Shown here piece after piece: positions 1 to 8,784 of a stretch of DNA of 64,000 nucleotides. Origin of the DNA: Tolypothrix sp. NIES-4075 (GTDB lineage Bacteria; Cyanobacteriota; Cyanobacteriia; Cyanobacteriales; Nostocaceae); contig NZ_BDUC01000001.1 of NCBI RefSeq assembly GCF_002218085.1, positions 993,955 to 1,057,954 on the forward strand, given 5' to 3'. Below the pieces are notes generated by a model. It was not told where the DNA came from, searched no databases, and worked only from the letters and a program-made list of their open reading frames with translations. The position numbers and the translations under genes are program-made. How positions within the stretch are numbered: position 1 is the first letter of the stretch; the number at the start of each line of letters is the position of its first letter.

Positions 1-100
1 TATAGTAATCTTTAGTCTTATGTTCTATGTGATTTTACCTGTACTTTTCCGAGAAAATGCAGGTAGTCAAGGCGGAAACGATAAATTTATGGTTAATTAG
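1..100 (+). CDS. C-terminal end of a membrane protein (cut by window edge)
   Basis: An open frame runs from the left edge of the window to a TAG at 98-100, giving about 33 residues. The first half is strongly hydrophobic (Ile, Phe, Leu, Val rich, ending in ILPVLF), followed by a short polar tail ending KFMVN. This looks like the last transmembrane helix and cytoplasmic tail of a membrane protein whose body lies outside the window. It converges on the aminotransferase gene 22 nt downstream. The family cannot be named from so short a piece. Confidence 0.5.
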   Translation, partial: IVIFSLMFYVILPVLFRENAGSQGGNDKFMVN

Positions 101-122
101 AGATGAAGAGTTGATAAATTGC

Positions 123-1427
123 TTACAAAAACTTAGCTATTCTCTCCACAGCGGTGGTTAATATAGTTGGTTCATGCACTAAAGCAAAGCGAACATACCC
201 TTCCCCAAATTTACCAAAGCCTGCACCAGGAGAAGCCGCAACGCCAGTTTGTTCGACTAACTCAGTACAAAATTCTATCGAATTTTGACTCCAATGTGGC
301 GGCAACTTTGCCCAAATATACATTGTTGCTTGGGGAGTAGGAACTTGCCAGCCAATGCGGTGTAAAGCGCTAATAAAAGCATCTCGACGTTGTTTGAAGG
401 TAGCAACAGCAGCATTCACCCCAGCTTGAGGACCGGTAAGAGCAGCGATCGCCCCATTCAAAATTCCCCGATACTGATTAAAATCAACAGCTGCTTTTAC
501 CTGGCGTAAAGCGTGAATCAACTCAGCATTACCAATGGCGTAGCCAATACGGAAGCCACCCATATTATATGACTTGGACAAAGTGAAAAACTCAATCGAG
601 ACGCTTTTATCCCGGTCAGCTTGGAAAATTGAAGGAGCGAGAGGGGAGGAGGGGGAGAGGGGGAGAGGGGGGGATGCGGAGAAAGAATTGTCCCCTTGTC
701 TGGTTGTCTCCAAGGAGTCCCCAAGTCGTCCTCCTTGTCCTCCTTGTCTCCAAGGAGTCCCCTTGTCTCCAAGGAGTCCCCCAGTCTCGTCAAACACTAA
801 ATCTACGTAGGGGAAATCGTGAACGAGGACGAGATTATGTTGTTGACAAAACGCTACAGCTTCTTGAAAGAAAGATAATGGCGCGATCGCACTGGTAGGA
901 TTGTGAGGATAGCTCAATACCATCATCCGCGACTGTGCCAAAACAGCGGCGGGAATCTCGCTAAATACTGGTAAAAAATTGTTTTCTTCCCGGAGTGACA
1001 TCGGGTAAATTTGACCGCTGGCTAAGTACACTCCGCCTGCATGAGAAGGATAGCCCGGATCGAGCAATAAGGCAAAATCTCCAGGATTGAGCACTGCTAG
1101 AGGTAAATGTGCCGTCCCTTCTTGAGAACCAATCAGGGGTAACACTTCGGTTTCTGGGTCAACTTTAATGCCGAATTTTTGCTCGTACCAATTAGCTGCG
1201 GCAGAGCGAAACGCCCTCGTACCGTTAAACAGCAAGTAGCCGTGAGTACTTCGATCGCCCAAAGAAGAAGCGATCGCCGAAATCACATGCGCTTCGGCTG
1301 GTAAATCAGAAGACCCCAGCGACAAATCTATCAACTGTTGCCCAGCAGCCAAAGCTATTGCTTTGGCTCTGTCCATCTCTGCAAATACATTGAATTGCAG
1401 GGGTTGTAAACGTTTCGCAAACTGCAT
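123..1427 (-). CDS. PLP-dependent class I/II aminotransferase with repeat-derived insert
   Basis: Fold-type I aminotransferase of the aspartate / LL-diaminopimelate aminotransferase group; it transfers amino groups through a pyridoxal-phosphate Schiff base. Visible family features are the substrate-domain motif LGSSDLP near residue 37, YPHNPTS near 173 (PLP-binding Asn), HDFPY near 203 (Asp that pairs with the PLP ring nitrogen) and SKSYNMGGFRIG near 284, whose Lys is the catalytic lysine. About 52 residues (roughly 216-267) between VFDE and SIFQADR do not fit the family. They are rich in Gly-Asp-Lys, then Pro-Ser, and are encoded by low-complexity repeat DNA at about 626-780. Without them the protein would have the usual length of about 380. 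The exact substrate is not determined; thioredoxin follows upstream on the same strand. Confidence 0.85.
   Translation of the reverse strand: MQFAKRLQPLQFNVFAEMDRAKAIALAAGQQLIDLSLGSSDLPAEAHVISAIASSLGDRSTHGYLLFNGTRAFRSAAANWYEQKFGIKVDPETEVLPLIGSQEGTAHLPLAVLNPGDFALLLDPGYPSHAGGVYLASGQIYPMSLREENNFLPVFSEIPAAVLAQSRMMVLSYPHNPTSAIAPLSFFQEAVAFCQQHNLVLVHDFPYVDLVFDETGGLLGDKGTPWRQGGQGGRLGDSLETTRQGDNSFSASPPLPLSPSSPLAPSIFQADRDKSVSIEFFTLSKSYNMGGFRIGYAIGNAELIHALRQVKAAVDFNQYRGILNGAIAALTGPQAGVNAAVATFKQRRDAFISALHRIGWQVPTPQATMYIWAKLPPHWSQNSIEFCTELVEQTGVAASPGAGFGKFGEGYVRFALVHEPTILTTAVERIAKFL
626..790 (-). repeat. Composite low-complexity repeat inside the aminotransferase gene
   Basis: On the + strand this is a run of GGGGAGAGGG-type purine repeats, then a GAAAGAATTGTCCCC joint, then several units of CCTTGTCTCCAAGGAGTCC. 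The same composite, with the same order of parts, occurs inside the rsgA gene at about 47847-48105. In both genes it is read in the same orientation and frame, giving peptides such as GDSLET and LLGDK followed by a Pro-Ser run. Confidence 0.85.
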
Positions 1428-1448
1428 TTTAATTAAAAGTTAGGAGTT

Positions 1449-1476
1449 GTAGAGACGCGAAATTTCGCGTCTCTAC
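1449..1476. repeat. 28-bp perfect palindrome (GAGACGCG family), possible terminator
   Basis: A perfect palindrome with arms GTAGAGACGCGAAA lies between the stop of the thioredoxin gene and the start of the aminotransferase gene. Related copies occur at 1940-1967 and, inside the SelD fusion gene, at 15103-15130 and 15189-15216. A looser relative lies at 16300-16329. In RNA it would form a strong hairpin, but no T-run follows it, so a terminator role is inference. Confidence 0.8.
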
Positions 1477-1496
1477 TGGAGTCACAGAGCTTAGGA

Positions 1497-1832
1497 CTAA
1501 TTATTGTTTAAATGAGTTTCCAAGAAGTCTAGTAATTTTTCTTTACCGATGACTCCCTCACTCGAAGCTAAGACAGTGTTTCCTTGAAATAGCCGGAGGG
1601 CTGGTACACCTTCAACCTGATATTCTTTAACAGTCTGTGGGTTAGGATCTACTTCCATTTTGACGATTTTCAGGCGATCGCTGTACGTATTGGCAGCTGA
1701 GTTGATTAGTGGTGACATCAATTGACAAGGTCCGCACCAAGAAGCCCAAAAGTAAACCAATACTGGCTGTTCGGCTTTCAAAACTTCGGTTTCAAACTCA
1801 GCATCAGTTATAGTGCTTACACCCTTACTCAT
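1497..1832 (-). CDS. Thioredoxin
   Basis: Small disulfide reductase of the thioredoxin family, 111 residues from the chosen start. The active site WCGPC is present in the context FWASWCGPCQ, followed by the cis-Pro loop GVPAL. Length and motif order match a cytosolic thioredoxin without extra domains. The longest open frame begins 13 codons upstream with CQYKSCHR, which does not resemble the family, so the ATG at 1832 (MSKGVSTITD) is preferred. It lies 69 nt upstream of the aminotransferase gene on the same strand with a palindromic repeat between them. Which thioredoxin subtype it is cannot be settled here. Confidence 0.9.
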   Translation of the reverse strand: MSKGVSTITDAEFETEVLKAEQPVLVYFWASWCGPCQLMSPLINSAANTYSDRLKIVKMEVDPNPQTVKEYQVEGVPALRLFQGNTVLASSEGVIGKEKLLDFLETHLNNN

Positions 1833-1939
1833 TGCAGTCTCCATCCGGTGGCACGATTTATATTGGCACACAAAATACTCTATCTCAAAGTCGTCAATAG
1901 TCCAAAGTCAATAATCCAGAGTTTAAACTTAATTGACTC

Positions 1940-1967
1940 GTACAGACGCGATATATCGCGTCTCTAC
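1940..1967. repeat. GAGACGCG-family palindromic repeat
   Basis: Near-perfect 28-bp palindrome (one mismatched pair) around GACGCGATATATCGCGTC, in the gap between the vipp1 and thioredoxin genes. It belongs to the same family as the palindrome at 1449-1476. Confidence 0.75.
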
Positions 1968-2033
1968 ATTTTGACGCGAAATCCCACGACGAAAAGACGT
2001 GGGACTGTTGATGTGAAGATTTTTCTGATAATG

Positions 2034-2816
2034 TTACATTTGATCCAATTGCTTGCGTAGCGATTCGATCTCGGCATCAACCACTTCCGGTTGCTGATTA
2101 GGTTTGGGAGTGGTGGTTTGTCCTGGGGGTAACGATTGAGTTGGTGTGGCAGCAGGTCCGAGTGTCATCTGTGCTTTTAAAGCTGCCAATTCATCGTCAA
2201 CATCGTTACCTGCTTCCAATTTGGCAAATTGCGTTTCTAAATCGGCACCTGCTAACTCAGCCGCAGATTGAGCGCGAGCTTCTTGCATCAAGACTTTTTC
2301 TTCCATCCGCTCGAAAGCTGCCATTGCGCTGCTGGTATTCATACCGCGCACCATGCCTTGAAGTTGCTCTTGAGCTTTGGCAGTGGTGATTCGCGCTTTG
2401 AGCATTTCTTTCTTGGTTTTTGCCTCAGAAATTTTGCTCTCTAGCTGGATTAAGTTGCGCTTGAGAGTTTCTACCTGAGTACTTTGTTGATCCAGGCTGG
2501 TTTTAAGTGCAGTGCCGGTGTCGGTGTAAGTCTTTTTCCGCTCTAATGCTTGGCGTGCTAGGTTTTCATCACCTTTTTGCAGCGCTAGCTGGGCATTACG
2601 TTGCCACTTATTTATTTCATTTTGGGCATCATTATACTGTTTTTCTGTACGTTTTTGAGCAGCGATCGCCTGAGCGACTCCCTGACGCAGCTGTACTAAG
2701 TCTTCCTGCATTTCCAGGATGGCTTGTTCCAGCATTTTTTCTGGATCTTCGGCTTTACTTACCAGGTCATTAAGGTTAGCACCAACTACTCGTCTAATGC
2801 GATCAAATAATCCCAT
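2034..2816 (-). CDS. vipp1: Vipp1/IM30, PspA-family thylakoid membrane remodelling protein
   Basis: ESCRT-III/PspA-family protein needed for thylakoid membrane formation and repair; family members polymerise into rings and rods on membranes. The 260-residue sequence starts MGLFDRIRRVVGANLNDLV, the amphipathic membrane-binding helix, and continues as a long coiled coil with the conserved block AEDPEKMLEQAI. The last ~40 residues form a Pro/Thr/Gln linker and an extra terminal helix (VDAEIESLRKQLDQM). That C-terminal extension distinguishes Vipp1 from bacterial PspA, so this copy is called Vipp1 and its upstream neighbour a PspA paralogue. Both are transcribed in the same direction, 180 nt apart. 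Confidence 0.9.
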   Translation of the reverse strand: MGLFDRIRRVVGANLNDLVSKAEDPEKMLEQAILEMQEDLVQLRQGVAQAIAAQKRTEKQYNDAQNEINKWQRNAQLALQKGDENLARQALERKKTYTDTGTALKTSLDQQSTQVETLKRNLIQLESKISEAKTKKEMLKARITTAKAQEQLQGMVRGMNTSSAMAAFERMEEKVLMQEARAQSAAELAGADLETQFAKLEAGNDVDDELAALKAQMTLGPAATPTQSLPPGQTTTPKPNQQPEVVDAEIESLRKQLDQM

Positions 2817-2996
2817 AACTTTGTTTTTCCTTGTGCGATTTACGCGCTTTGAACGGATACACTAGCTTTTTTACTGTTTAATAGCTACCTATTTCAATTT
2901 AATCTTTTCGATGAGGATTGGTAGCTTCACACAACCCTTAATTTCTAAGATATGCTTTAGTTTTCCTTAATTGCCTAATCTTTACGATTCGTGAGT

Positions 2997-3713
2997 TTAG
3001 GTATTTCCGCTTTCAGAATTTAAATTATTGTCTGGGTGTGGTACATTATCTGTCCCACTTAAAAGCTGCACCTTCATTGCTGCTAGTTCCCCATCAATAC
3101 TATTATTAGATTCTTTCATAAGAAATTGCTGCTGTAAGTCATCGCTATCGAGTTGAGCTATTGCTTCTGATTTGGCTTCGAGTTGCAAAACTTTTTCTTC
3201 CATCCGTTCAAAAGCGTTTAAGCTGCTAGTGGTAGATGAATTGCTCAACATTTCCTGAAGTCGATAAGACGCTTCAGCAGAACGAGCGCGAGCGATGTAC
3301 ATATCTTTTTTGGTTTTCGCCTCGCTAATTTTAAATTCTAGCGATCGCATATCTTGTTTCATTTTAACTATCAGACTGTTTTGCTGCTCCATTTGAGCTG
3401 CAAGAGCTTTTTCTGTTTCTTGATAAGCACGACGTTTAGTGAGCGCTTCTTTTGCGAGAGGCTCATTATTGGCTTGTAGCGCTAATTGAGCGCGACGATA
3501 CCATTCAATAGCTGTTGACTTAGCCTGAGCGGTTTGTCGTTCAGTGCGTTTTTGAGTTGCGATCGCTTGTGCTACTGCTTGTCGCAATTGCACCAAATTA
3601 GTTTGCATCTCCATAGCGGCTTGAGTGAGAATCTTCTCTGGATCTTCCGCACTGCCCGTCATACTATTGAGATTAGCGCGAATCACCCGTTGGATACGCT
3701 TCATCAGTTCCAT
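2997..3713 (-). CDS. PspA/IM30 family protein (paralogue of Vipp1)
   Basis: Second PspA-family protein directly upstream of vipp1, 238 residues from the chosen start. It shares the amphipathic N-terminus (RIQRVIRANLNSM), the AEDPEKIL block and the coiled-coil core (ISEAKTKKDMYIARA), but lacks the conserved Vipp1 terminal helix. The longest open frame begins ten codons earlier; ATG 3713 is preferred because a GGAGAG ribosome-binding site lies about 5 nt before it. A role in membrane stress response, as for PspA, is inferred from the family. The tandem arrangement suggests duplication and division of labour with Vipp1. Confidence 0.85.
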   Translation of the reverse strand: MELMKRIQRVIRANLNSMTGSAEDPEKILTQAAMEMQTNLVQLRQAVAQAIATQKRTERQTAQAKSTAIEWYRRAQLALQANNEPLAKEALTKRRAYQETEKALAAQMEQQNSLIVKMKQDMRSLEFKISEAKTKKDMYIARARSAEASYRLQEMLSNSSTTSSLNAFERMEEKVLQLEAKSEAIAQLDSDDLQQQFLMKESNNSIDGELAAMKVQLLSGTDNVPHPDNNLNSESGNT

Positions 3714-3818
3714 TTCGGCTCTCCATTCACTTTTTGCTCGCACATAGCGATTAGCTCACAGTGTCAACAGCTAGGGGTTAAGTAGATGTTTTTTCATGGT
3801 ATCGTAGATTTTGGCTTA

Positions 3819-5054
3819 TTAAGGTTGCTGCACCCGCGCTTTAATTCCTTTAGCCTGTAGTAGTTGCATTTGTTGTTTTACTTGCTCTTTGGTTTTCAGC
3901 GCACCCAGATAAATGAATTTTTTATCAGGTGATAAATAAGCATCGGGAATTACTACTCGTGCAGAAGCGAAAGCGCTCGCGCCTTGATTATCTGTGACAA
4001 TATGATAAAATCCATCCGCTGAGGGTTTCACTTCTGAAAGCGGCAATTCTTGCTTTGGCAAAGTTGTCGGCTTTGGTGTAGGCATTTGTCCTGGCAAAGG
4101 TTGCGCTTGTTGTATTGGCGCGGCAGCTGGATTTGCCGGAATTCTTGCCGTCACAGGGCTTGGTATTGCTGTAGGAGTCGGTTTCGGTTTGGGTTTTAAG
4201 CCAACTACGTCATTAGGATCGTTCACCTCTGGAAATTCATCGGTGGCGAGATTGGGATACTTCGGTATGGGCGTACTCGGTGTTTCCGGTTTTGCTTTTT
4301 CAGTATTTTTTACATTAGTTGTTGATGCCGTTGGTGGCGAATTTTGCTGAGAGTTGCTACCGAAGCCAAACACAGACAAGCTTTTCGGATTAAAAACTAC
4401 GTATCCCAACGTTAAACTAGCTACTAATAGCAATAACATTGAGCCAATCCCCAAAGGTGATAGCAGATTGTCGCTGTTACTTGGCTTTCTTTTTTGTGGT
4501 TGTTCTTCTGTCAAACTTCGCAGCAGTGCTTCAGATGATTCTAAGTAATCGTCTGGCTGTTTGGGCGTGTCATCTGATGGGGTATTTTCGGTTTTATCAG
4601 ATTTGACAACCGCAGGCACAATACTGCCATTTTCCTTATTAGCTGTATCTGTTTTATCTATAACCTCAACCTGTGGAGGTTTTGGTAACTCAGTATTTAC
4701 CGTTGTAGCCGCTGGCATTGACTGAGGAGTTTCAACTTCAACAGATGCGGACGGGGTATTCGTTTGAAGAACAGTCTGTTGTTGTAACAAAGTTGGAGTT
4801 GGTACGGGTTTTTTGGACGCGATGCCTGCGGCAAGGACTCCGTTCAACGCAGTAATGGCAGTCTGCTGCAATTGAGGTGCGTTACTACTGACGCGACTTT
4901 GGTTAGGTGTGTTGTATCCGGTTCGTGTACGTCGATAGCGGGCTAACTCTTGGTCTAGTTGCACTTCTAAACAAGATAGTGCTGACGCTAGTGCTGGCTT
5001 CAACCCAGGTGTTTTCGACGATTGAGTACCCAAATGTCGGGGGTCTTGACTCAT
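3819..5054 (-). CDS. Single-pass membrane protein with C-terminal SPOR-like domain
   Basis: A 411-residue protein with three parts. Residues 1-195 are a polar cytoplasmic region rich in Pro, Thr and Gln. One transmembrane helix follows at about 200-221 (GIGSMLLLLVASLTLGYVVF). The rest is a long Pro/Lys/Thr linker ending in about 65 residues with the size and pattern of a SPOR fold (YHIVTDNQG...FIYLGALKTKEQVKQQMQLLQAKGI). SPOR domains bind denuded peptidoglycan, so a periplasmic cell-wall role is plausible. The domain call rests on pattern, not a search. Divergent from dciA. Confidence 0.65.
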   Translation of the reverse strand: MSQDPRHLGTQSSKTPGLKPALASALSCLEVQLDQELARYRRTRTGYNTPNQSRVSSNAPQLQQTAITALNGVLAAGIASKKPVPTPTLLQQQTVLQTNTPSASVEVETPQSMPAATTVNTELPKPPQVEVIDKTDTANKENGSIVPAVVKSDKTENTPSDDTPKQPDDYLESSEALLRSLTEEQPQKRKPSNSDNLLSPLGIGSMLLLLVASLTLGYVVFNPKSLSVFGFGSNSQQNSPPTASTTNVKNTEKAKPETPSTPIPKYPNLATDEFPEVNDPNDVVGLKPKPKPTPTAIPSPVTARIPANPAAAPIQQAQPLPGQMPTPKPTTLPKQELPLSEVKPSADGFYHIVTDNQGASAFASARVVIPDAYLSPDKKFIYLGALKTKEQVKQQMQLLQAKGIKARVQQP

Positions 5055-5183
5055 AGCCTGTCTGCCTCAAAGGTAGATTACTGGATTAACTTAAAATACA
5101 TGTGTGCCAATCCTAACGAAAATTATCGAATAGATTTATAGTTCCTGTAGCAAGTTCAAATTTTTGCTTTTGGTTTACGCAAG

Positions 5184-5735
5184 ATGTCTTTGAAATCAGT
5201 TAATGATATTTTAAGTCTTTCGGAAATTCAGATATTACTGCACCAGCAGCCATTAGAGCGCTTGCTCAAGTGTTGGGCTGAAGTGGTAGGGACTACGATC
5301 GCTCATCATACTCAACCATTGTCGATTCAGCGCGATGTATTGCGGGTGGCAACTTCTAGCGCTGCTTGGGCGCAAAATTTGACTTTCGAGCGCCAGCGAC
5401 TGCTTGTAAAGTTAAATGAAAAACTGCCCGATCCTTTAGTAGATATTCACTTCTCTACTGCTGGCTGGAAGCGTCCCCAAGATAAAGCAAACCAGCAAAA
5501 AACGCTTTTGCCATCTGAGCATCCCAGCTACCTGGACGATGAGATCGGCATCAAGCGCGATCGCGCACCTACTAAGAATGCGAATGCTGCTTTTGAAAAT
5601 TGGAAGACGGCTATGCAAAGGCGATCGCATCATTTACCTATTTGTCCTCAATGTCAATCTCCCACCCCACCAGGCGAAATTCAGCGTTGGGGTGTCTGTT
5701 CTATCTGTGCTACCAAGCTGTTTTCTAATATTTGA
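5184..5735 (+). CDS. dciA: DciA-type replicative helicase loader (DUF721) with zinc-ribbon tail
   Basis: 183 residues. The N-terminal 95 residues match the DUF721/DciA family, including LERLLKCWAEVVGTTIAHHT, LSIQRDVLRVATSSAAWAQNL and LLVKLNE. DciA is the ancestral loader of the DnaB helicase in bacteria lacking DnaC or DnaI. The C-terminus adds a four-cysteine ribbon (CPQC...CSIC), which is not in minimal DciA. The middle is a charged linker. It is transcribed alone and diverges from the SPOR-like gene. The replication role is from the family. Confidence 0.75.
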   Translation: MSLKSVNDILSLSEIQILLHQQPLERLLKCWAEVVGTTIAHHTQPLSIQRDVLRVATSSAAWAQNLTFERQRLLVKLNEKLPDPLVDIHFSTAGWKRPQDKANQQKTLLPSEHPSYLDDEIGIKRDRAPTKNANAAFENWKTAMQRRSHHLPICPQCQSPTPPGEIQRWGVCSICATKLFSNI

Positions 5736-6216
5736 AGACAACAAAAAAATAGATGAACGTAGTAGGCGTGGATAGCGCCTATTTACAGCACACACGAGTG
5801 CTTACTACAAAAAACCTTATTAATGATTTAATATTTTACTCTCAACGATAGAAAAATTATATTTCTCAGGTAGTATTCCTGTAGATATACTGATTGAAAT
5901 TTCTCGTAATTTTCCCTTTTATTTATGCCAGCTATGTTATGTGACATTTTTGGAGGTGAATTTAATACGCTGACTAAATCTAAAACATAAGGCTTAACCT
6001 TGATCCCTAATGCTTTTGAGCTTTATATCGCTGTATTTACGGTAGTTAGATTATTGCCAAATATGACACAAATATAAAAATTTTATAAAGTTAATATTTT
6101 CATCGGGATCGCTAGAACATATACAGAATAATGGGTTTCTGGCTTAAATAGGTATTTATATGTAGAGCAGAATTGAAACTAGAAATCAGCCCTAACGGGA
6201 TTTAAAATGAACCCAA
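5736..6216. other. 481-nt gap after dciA
   Basis: AT-rich spacer without a credible reading frame. A small hairpin (TAGGCG stem, loop TGGATAG) at about 5763-5780 sits inside a looser inverted repeat (GTAGTAGG...CTTACTAC, 5759-5808) just after dciA and may end its transcript. Nothing else was recognised. Confidence 0.4.
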
Positions 6217-6528
6217 ATGAAACCTATTAAATTCTTGACTTCTGCCTGTCGATATTGTCGTCATTACAAGCCGGAAGGACGCCGTGGCGGACTTTGCCAA
6301 CAGTTGGGAGCGCCAGTTCTCGGAAGTTGGAAGGCTTGCTCTTTCGCGCTCCCACCGTTTGCACCTACCTGGGAAAGTTTGGAAGATGTTTGGAGTTTGC
6401 CTGATGCAACACCAGTTTTGGCTTCTAGTTCTAATGGTTCTAGTTTAGATAAAATTGCAGTTGCTTGTGTGACTCAAACAGCCGTCTGCACTTCTGAACA
6501 GGCACAAGCTCAGGCAATTTTAATTTAG
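6217..6528 (+). CDS. Small cysteine-rich conserved protein
   Basis: 103 residues. The N-terminal half carries ACRYCRHYKPEGRRGG, then CQQLG and GSWKACSFA, giving four cysteines in a C-x2-C...C...C arrangement that could bind a metal. A PPFAPTWES motif follows. The C-terminal third is Ser/Ala-rich and probably disordered. The pattern looks like a conserved cyanobacterial family, but I cannot name it. It ends about 90 nt before a strong hairpin shared with the convergent menB gene. Confidence 0.65.
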   Translation: MKPIKFLTSACRYCRHYKPEGRRGGLCQQLGAPVLGSWKACSFALPPFAPTWESLEDVWSLPDATPVLASSSNGSSLDKIAVACVTQTAVCTSEQAQAQAILI

Positions 6529-6620
6529 GGGCTGATTGTTACCGAACTCGCTTTCATTAATCTGCCCAAAGTAAATTTGGTTTTAATACTTATTAATCTG
6601 TAAAGAATCTTCACATTTTC

Positions 6621-6654
6621 AAAAATCGCACCTTTAAGCAAAGGTGCGATTTTT
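6621..6654. terminator. Bidirectional rho-independent terminator
   Basis: Perfect 15-bp stem (AAAAATCGCACCTTT) with a 4-nt loop (AAGC) and A/T runs at both ends, between the convergent Cys-rich gene and menB. The T-runs suit termination from both sides. Confidence 0.85.
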
Positions 6655-6659
6655 GAGTT

Positions 6660-7493
6660 TTAAGGAAGCCAAGGGAAGTCGCGAAAATTTGGCGGACGCT
6701 TTTCCAGAAAAGCTTGTTTGCCTTCAGAACCTTCTTGGGTCATGTAATAAAGTAAAGTGGCATTACCTGCGAGTTCTTGTAAACCAGCTTGCCCATCACA
6801 ATCGGCGTTGAATGCGGCTTTGAGACAGCGAATAGCGATCGGACTTTTTTCTAATATCTCTTGTGCCCACTGAATTCCTTCTTTTTCTAGTTGTTCTACT
6901 GGTACGACACAATTAACTAAACCCATTTCCTCGGCTTGTTGTGCAGTGTATTGCCGGCAGAGAAACCAAATTTCTCGCGCTTTTTTTTGTCCGACGATGC
7001 GAGCGAGATAACTTGCGCCAAAACCACCGTCAAAACTCCCGACTTTCGGACCAGTCTGTCCAAAAATGGCGTTATCGGCGGCGATGGTGAGATCGCAAAT
7101 TAAGTGTAGGACATGTCCACCACCGATCGCATATCCAGCAACCAAAGCAATTACTACTTTCGGCATCGAACGAATCAGGCGTTGTAAATCCAGCACATTC
7201 AAACGAGGTACACCATTATCATCTACATAACCTGCGTGCCCTCGCACACTTTGATCGCCACCAGCACAAAAGGCATATTTCCCATCTGTGTGGGGACCAG
7301 CCCCAGTAAATAGTACAACACCAATAGTAGTATCTTCACGGGCATTGCCAAAAGCGTCGTAAAGTTCAAAGACAGTTTTCGGACGAAAAGCATTGCGTTT
7401 GTGGGGACGATTGATAGTGATTTTGGCGATACCGTCAGCTTTGTGGTAAAGAATATCTTCGTAGGTTTTGGCAGTTTCCCAATTGATTTGCAT
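6660..7493 (-). CDS. menB: 1,4-dihydroxy-2-naphthoyl-CoA synthase
   Basis: Crotonase-family enzyme that closes the naphthalene ring of o-succinylbenzoyl-CoA, a step of phylloquinone (photosystem I cofactor) synthesis. The chosen start, ATG 7493 (MQINWETAKTYEDILYHK), gives 277 residues, the family length. The open frame extends 33 codons upstream, but that part does not resemble MenB. Family landmarks are INRPHKRNAFRPKT, FCAGGDQ (oxyanion-hole region), GYAIGGGHVLH, TGPKVGSFDGG and the C-terminal KRPPNFRDFPWLP. A shared hairpin terminator follows the stop. Confidence 0.95.
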   Translation of the reverse strand: MQINWETAKTYEDILYHKADGIAKITINRPHKRNAFRPKTVFELYDAFGNAREDTTIGVVLFTGAGPHTDGKYAFCAGGDQSVRGHAGYVDDNGVPRLNVLDLQRLIRSMPKVVIALVAGYAIGGGHVLHLICDLTIAADNAIFGQTGPKVGSFDGGFGASYLARIVGQKKAREIWFLCRQYTAQQAEEMGLVNCVVPVEQLEKEGIQWAQEILEKSPIAIRCLKAAFNADCDGQAGLQELAGNATLLYYMTQEGSEGKQAFLEKRPPNFRDFPWLP

Positions 7494-7692
7494 AGCTGTG
7501 GAGTGCGTTGTGCTTGAGAATTTTATCGCAGTTGCAAGCACAAGCGATCGCTTAAATGCAAGGAGCGAGGTCAGCCTAACCATAAACTGCATAACTTGAT
7601 ATTAATTACCCCTATTAAATAAAAGACAGAAAATAAAGCTTGCAAACGTTCATATATTTATCTTCCATTCAATCAAGATTTTGGAGGTTCAA

Positions 7693-8784
7693 ATGACAAA
7701 TCTACAAGAATCTAGCGCTGCCAATGTAGCTAGTACAACTCCGCAAGACTTAAATCGCGTCACAGGTAGTTTAGCAATTAGTCAAAATCAAGATGGTAGA
7801 TTAGAAGCTTTTGTAATTGACACTGATGATAATATCCATCATGCTTGGCAAAATACACCGAATGGCGAAGATTCAAGTGATTGGCAAAGTCTTTCAAATC
7901 AAACTGCTAAAAGTCTGACAGTAGCTCACAATCAAGATGGCAGACTAGAAGTTTTTACAATTGGTAACGATAAAAAAGTTTACCATGCTCGGCAAACCAC
8001 AATTAATGGCAAAGATTGGAGTCCATTAAAAAGCCTTTCTGGTGGAATTGCGAAAAGTTTGGCAGTAGCTGCAAATAAAGATGGTAGACTCGAAGTTGTG
8101 GCGATCGGTACTGATGATAAAGTTTATTACGCTCACCAAACTAAACCCAATAGTGAAGAATGGAGTAAATGGGACGGTCTTTCTCGTGGCATTGCTGATA
8201 ACCTAACATTAGTTCCCAATCAAGATGGCAGACTAGAAGTTTTTGCAATTGGTACTGATAATAAGGTCTATCATGCTTGGCAAACTACACTTAATAGTAA
8301 CGATTGGAGTAAATGGGATAGTCTTGCTGATGGAACTGCTAAAAATGTGATAGCAGCTCCAAACAAAGACGGCAGACTAGAAGTTTTTGTAGTTGGTACT
8401 GATGACAAGGTATATCATATTTGGCAAACCACAATTAATAGTAACAATTGGAGTAAATGGGACAATCTTTCTCGTGGAGTTGCGAAAACTTTGGCAGTAG
8501 CTCAAAATCCAGATGGTAGACTAGAAGCTTTTGCAATTAGTACTGATAAAAAAGCATATCGAGTTGCACAAACAGAACCTAATGGGAAATGGGGCAAATG
8601 GCAAGATTTTACCGAGCAAATTAGTAAGAATCTGAAAGTTAGCCAAAATCAAGATGGTAGATTGACGATATTTGGAGTCGGTTCCGGTCAAAAATTATAT
8701 CAAGCTTGGCAAACCAAAGTTAATGGTAAAGACTGGAGTAAATGGGTGTTGAAAAATATCTTTGTGAGAGAAGAAGAGACGTAA
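7693..8784 (+). CDS. PLL-like/tectonin-type seven-bladed beta-propeller lectin
   Basis: About 363 residues, nearly all made of seven repeats of 47-49 residues. Each has the signature N-x-DGRLE-x-F-x-I-G-T-D-x-K-x-YHAWQT followed by W-SKW, as in PLL-type and tectonin-like propellers that bind fucose or other sugars. Seven units match a closed seven-bladed propeller. No signal peptide is visible. ATG 7693 is chosen because GGAGG lies 5 nt upstream; the longer frame starts at a TTG before that site. The next gene, a possible cysteine peptidase, follows 155 nt downstream. Sugar specificity cannot be read from the sequence. Confidence 0.8.
   Translation: MTNLQESSAANVASTTPQDLNRVTGSLAISQNQDGRLEAFVIDTDDNIHHAWQNTPNGEDSSDWQSLSNQTAKSLTVAHNQDGRLEVFTIGNDKKVYHARQTTINGKDWSPLKSLSGGIAKSLAVAANKDGRLEVVAIGTDDKVYYAHQTKPNSEEWSKWDGLSRGIADNLTLVPNQDGRLEVFAIGTDNKVYHAWQTTLNSNDWSKWDSLADGTAKNVIAAPNKDGRLEVFVVGTDDKVYHIWQTTINSNNWSKWDNLSRGVAKTLAVAQNPDGRLEAFAISTDKKAYRVAQTEPNGKWGKWQDFTEQISKNLKVSQNQDGRLTIFGVGSGQKLYQAWQTKVNGKDWSKWVLKNIFVREEET

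Noticed and set aside
7693..8784. Lectin repeats considered as tandem DNA repeats or a CRISPR-like array
   Set aside because: Units are diverged at DNA level and keep a protein pattern; they encode propeller blades.
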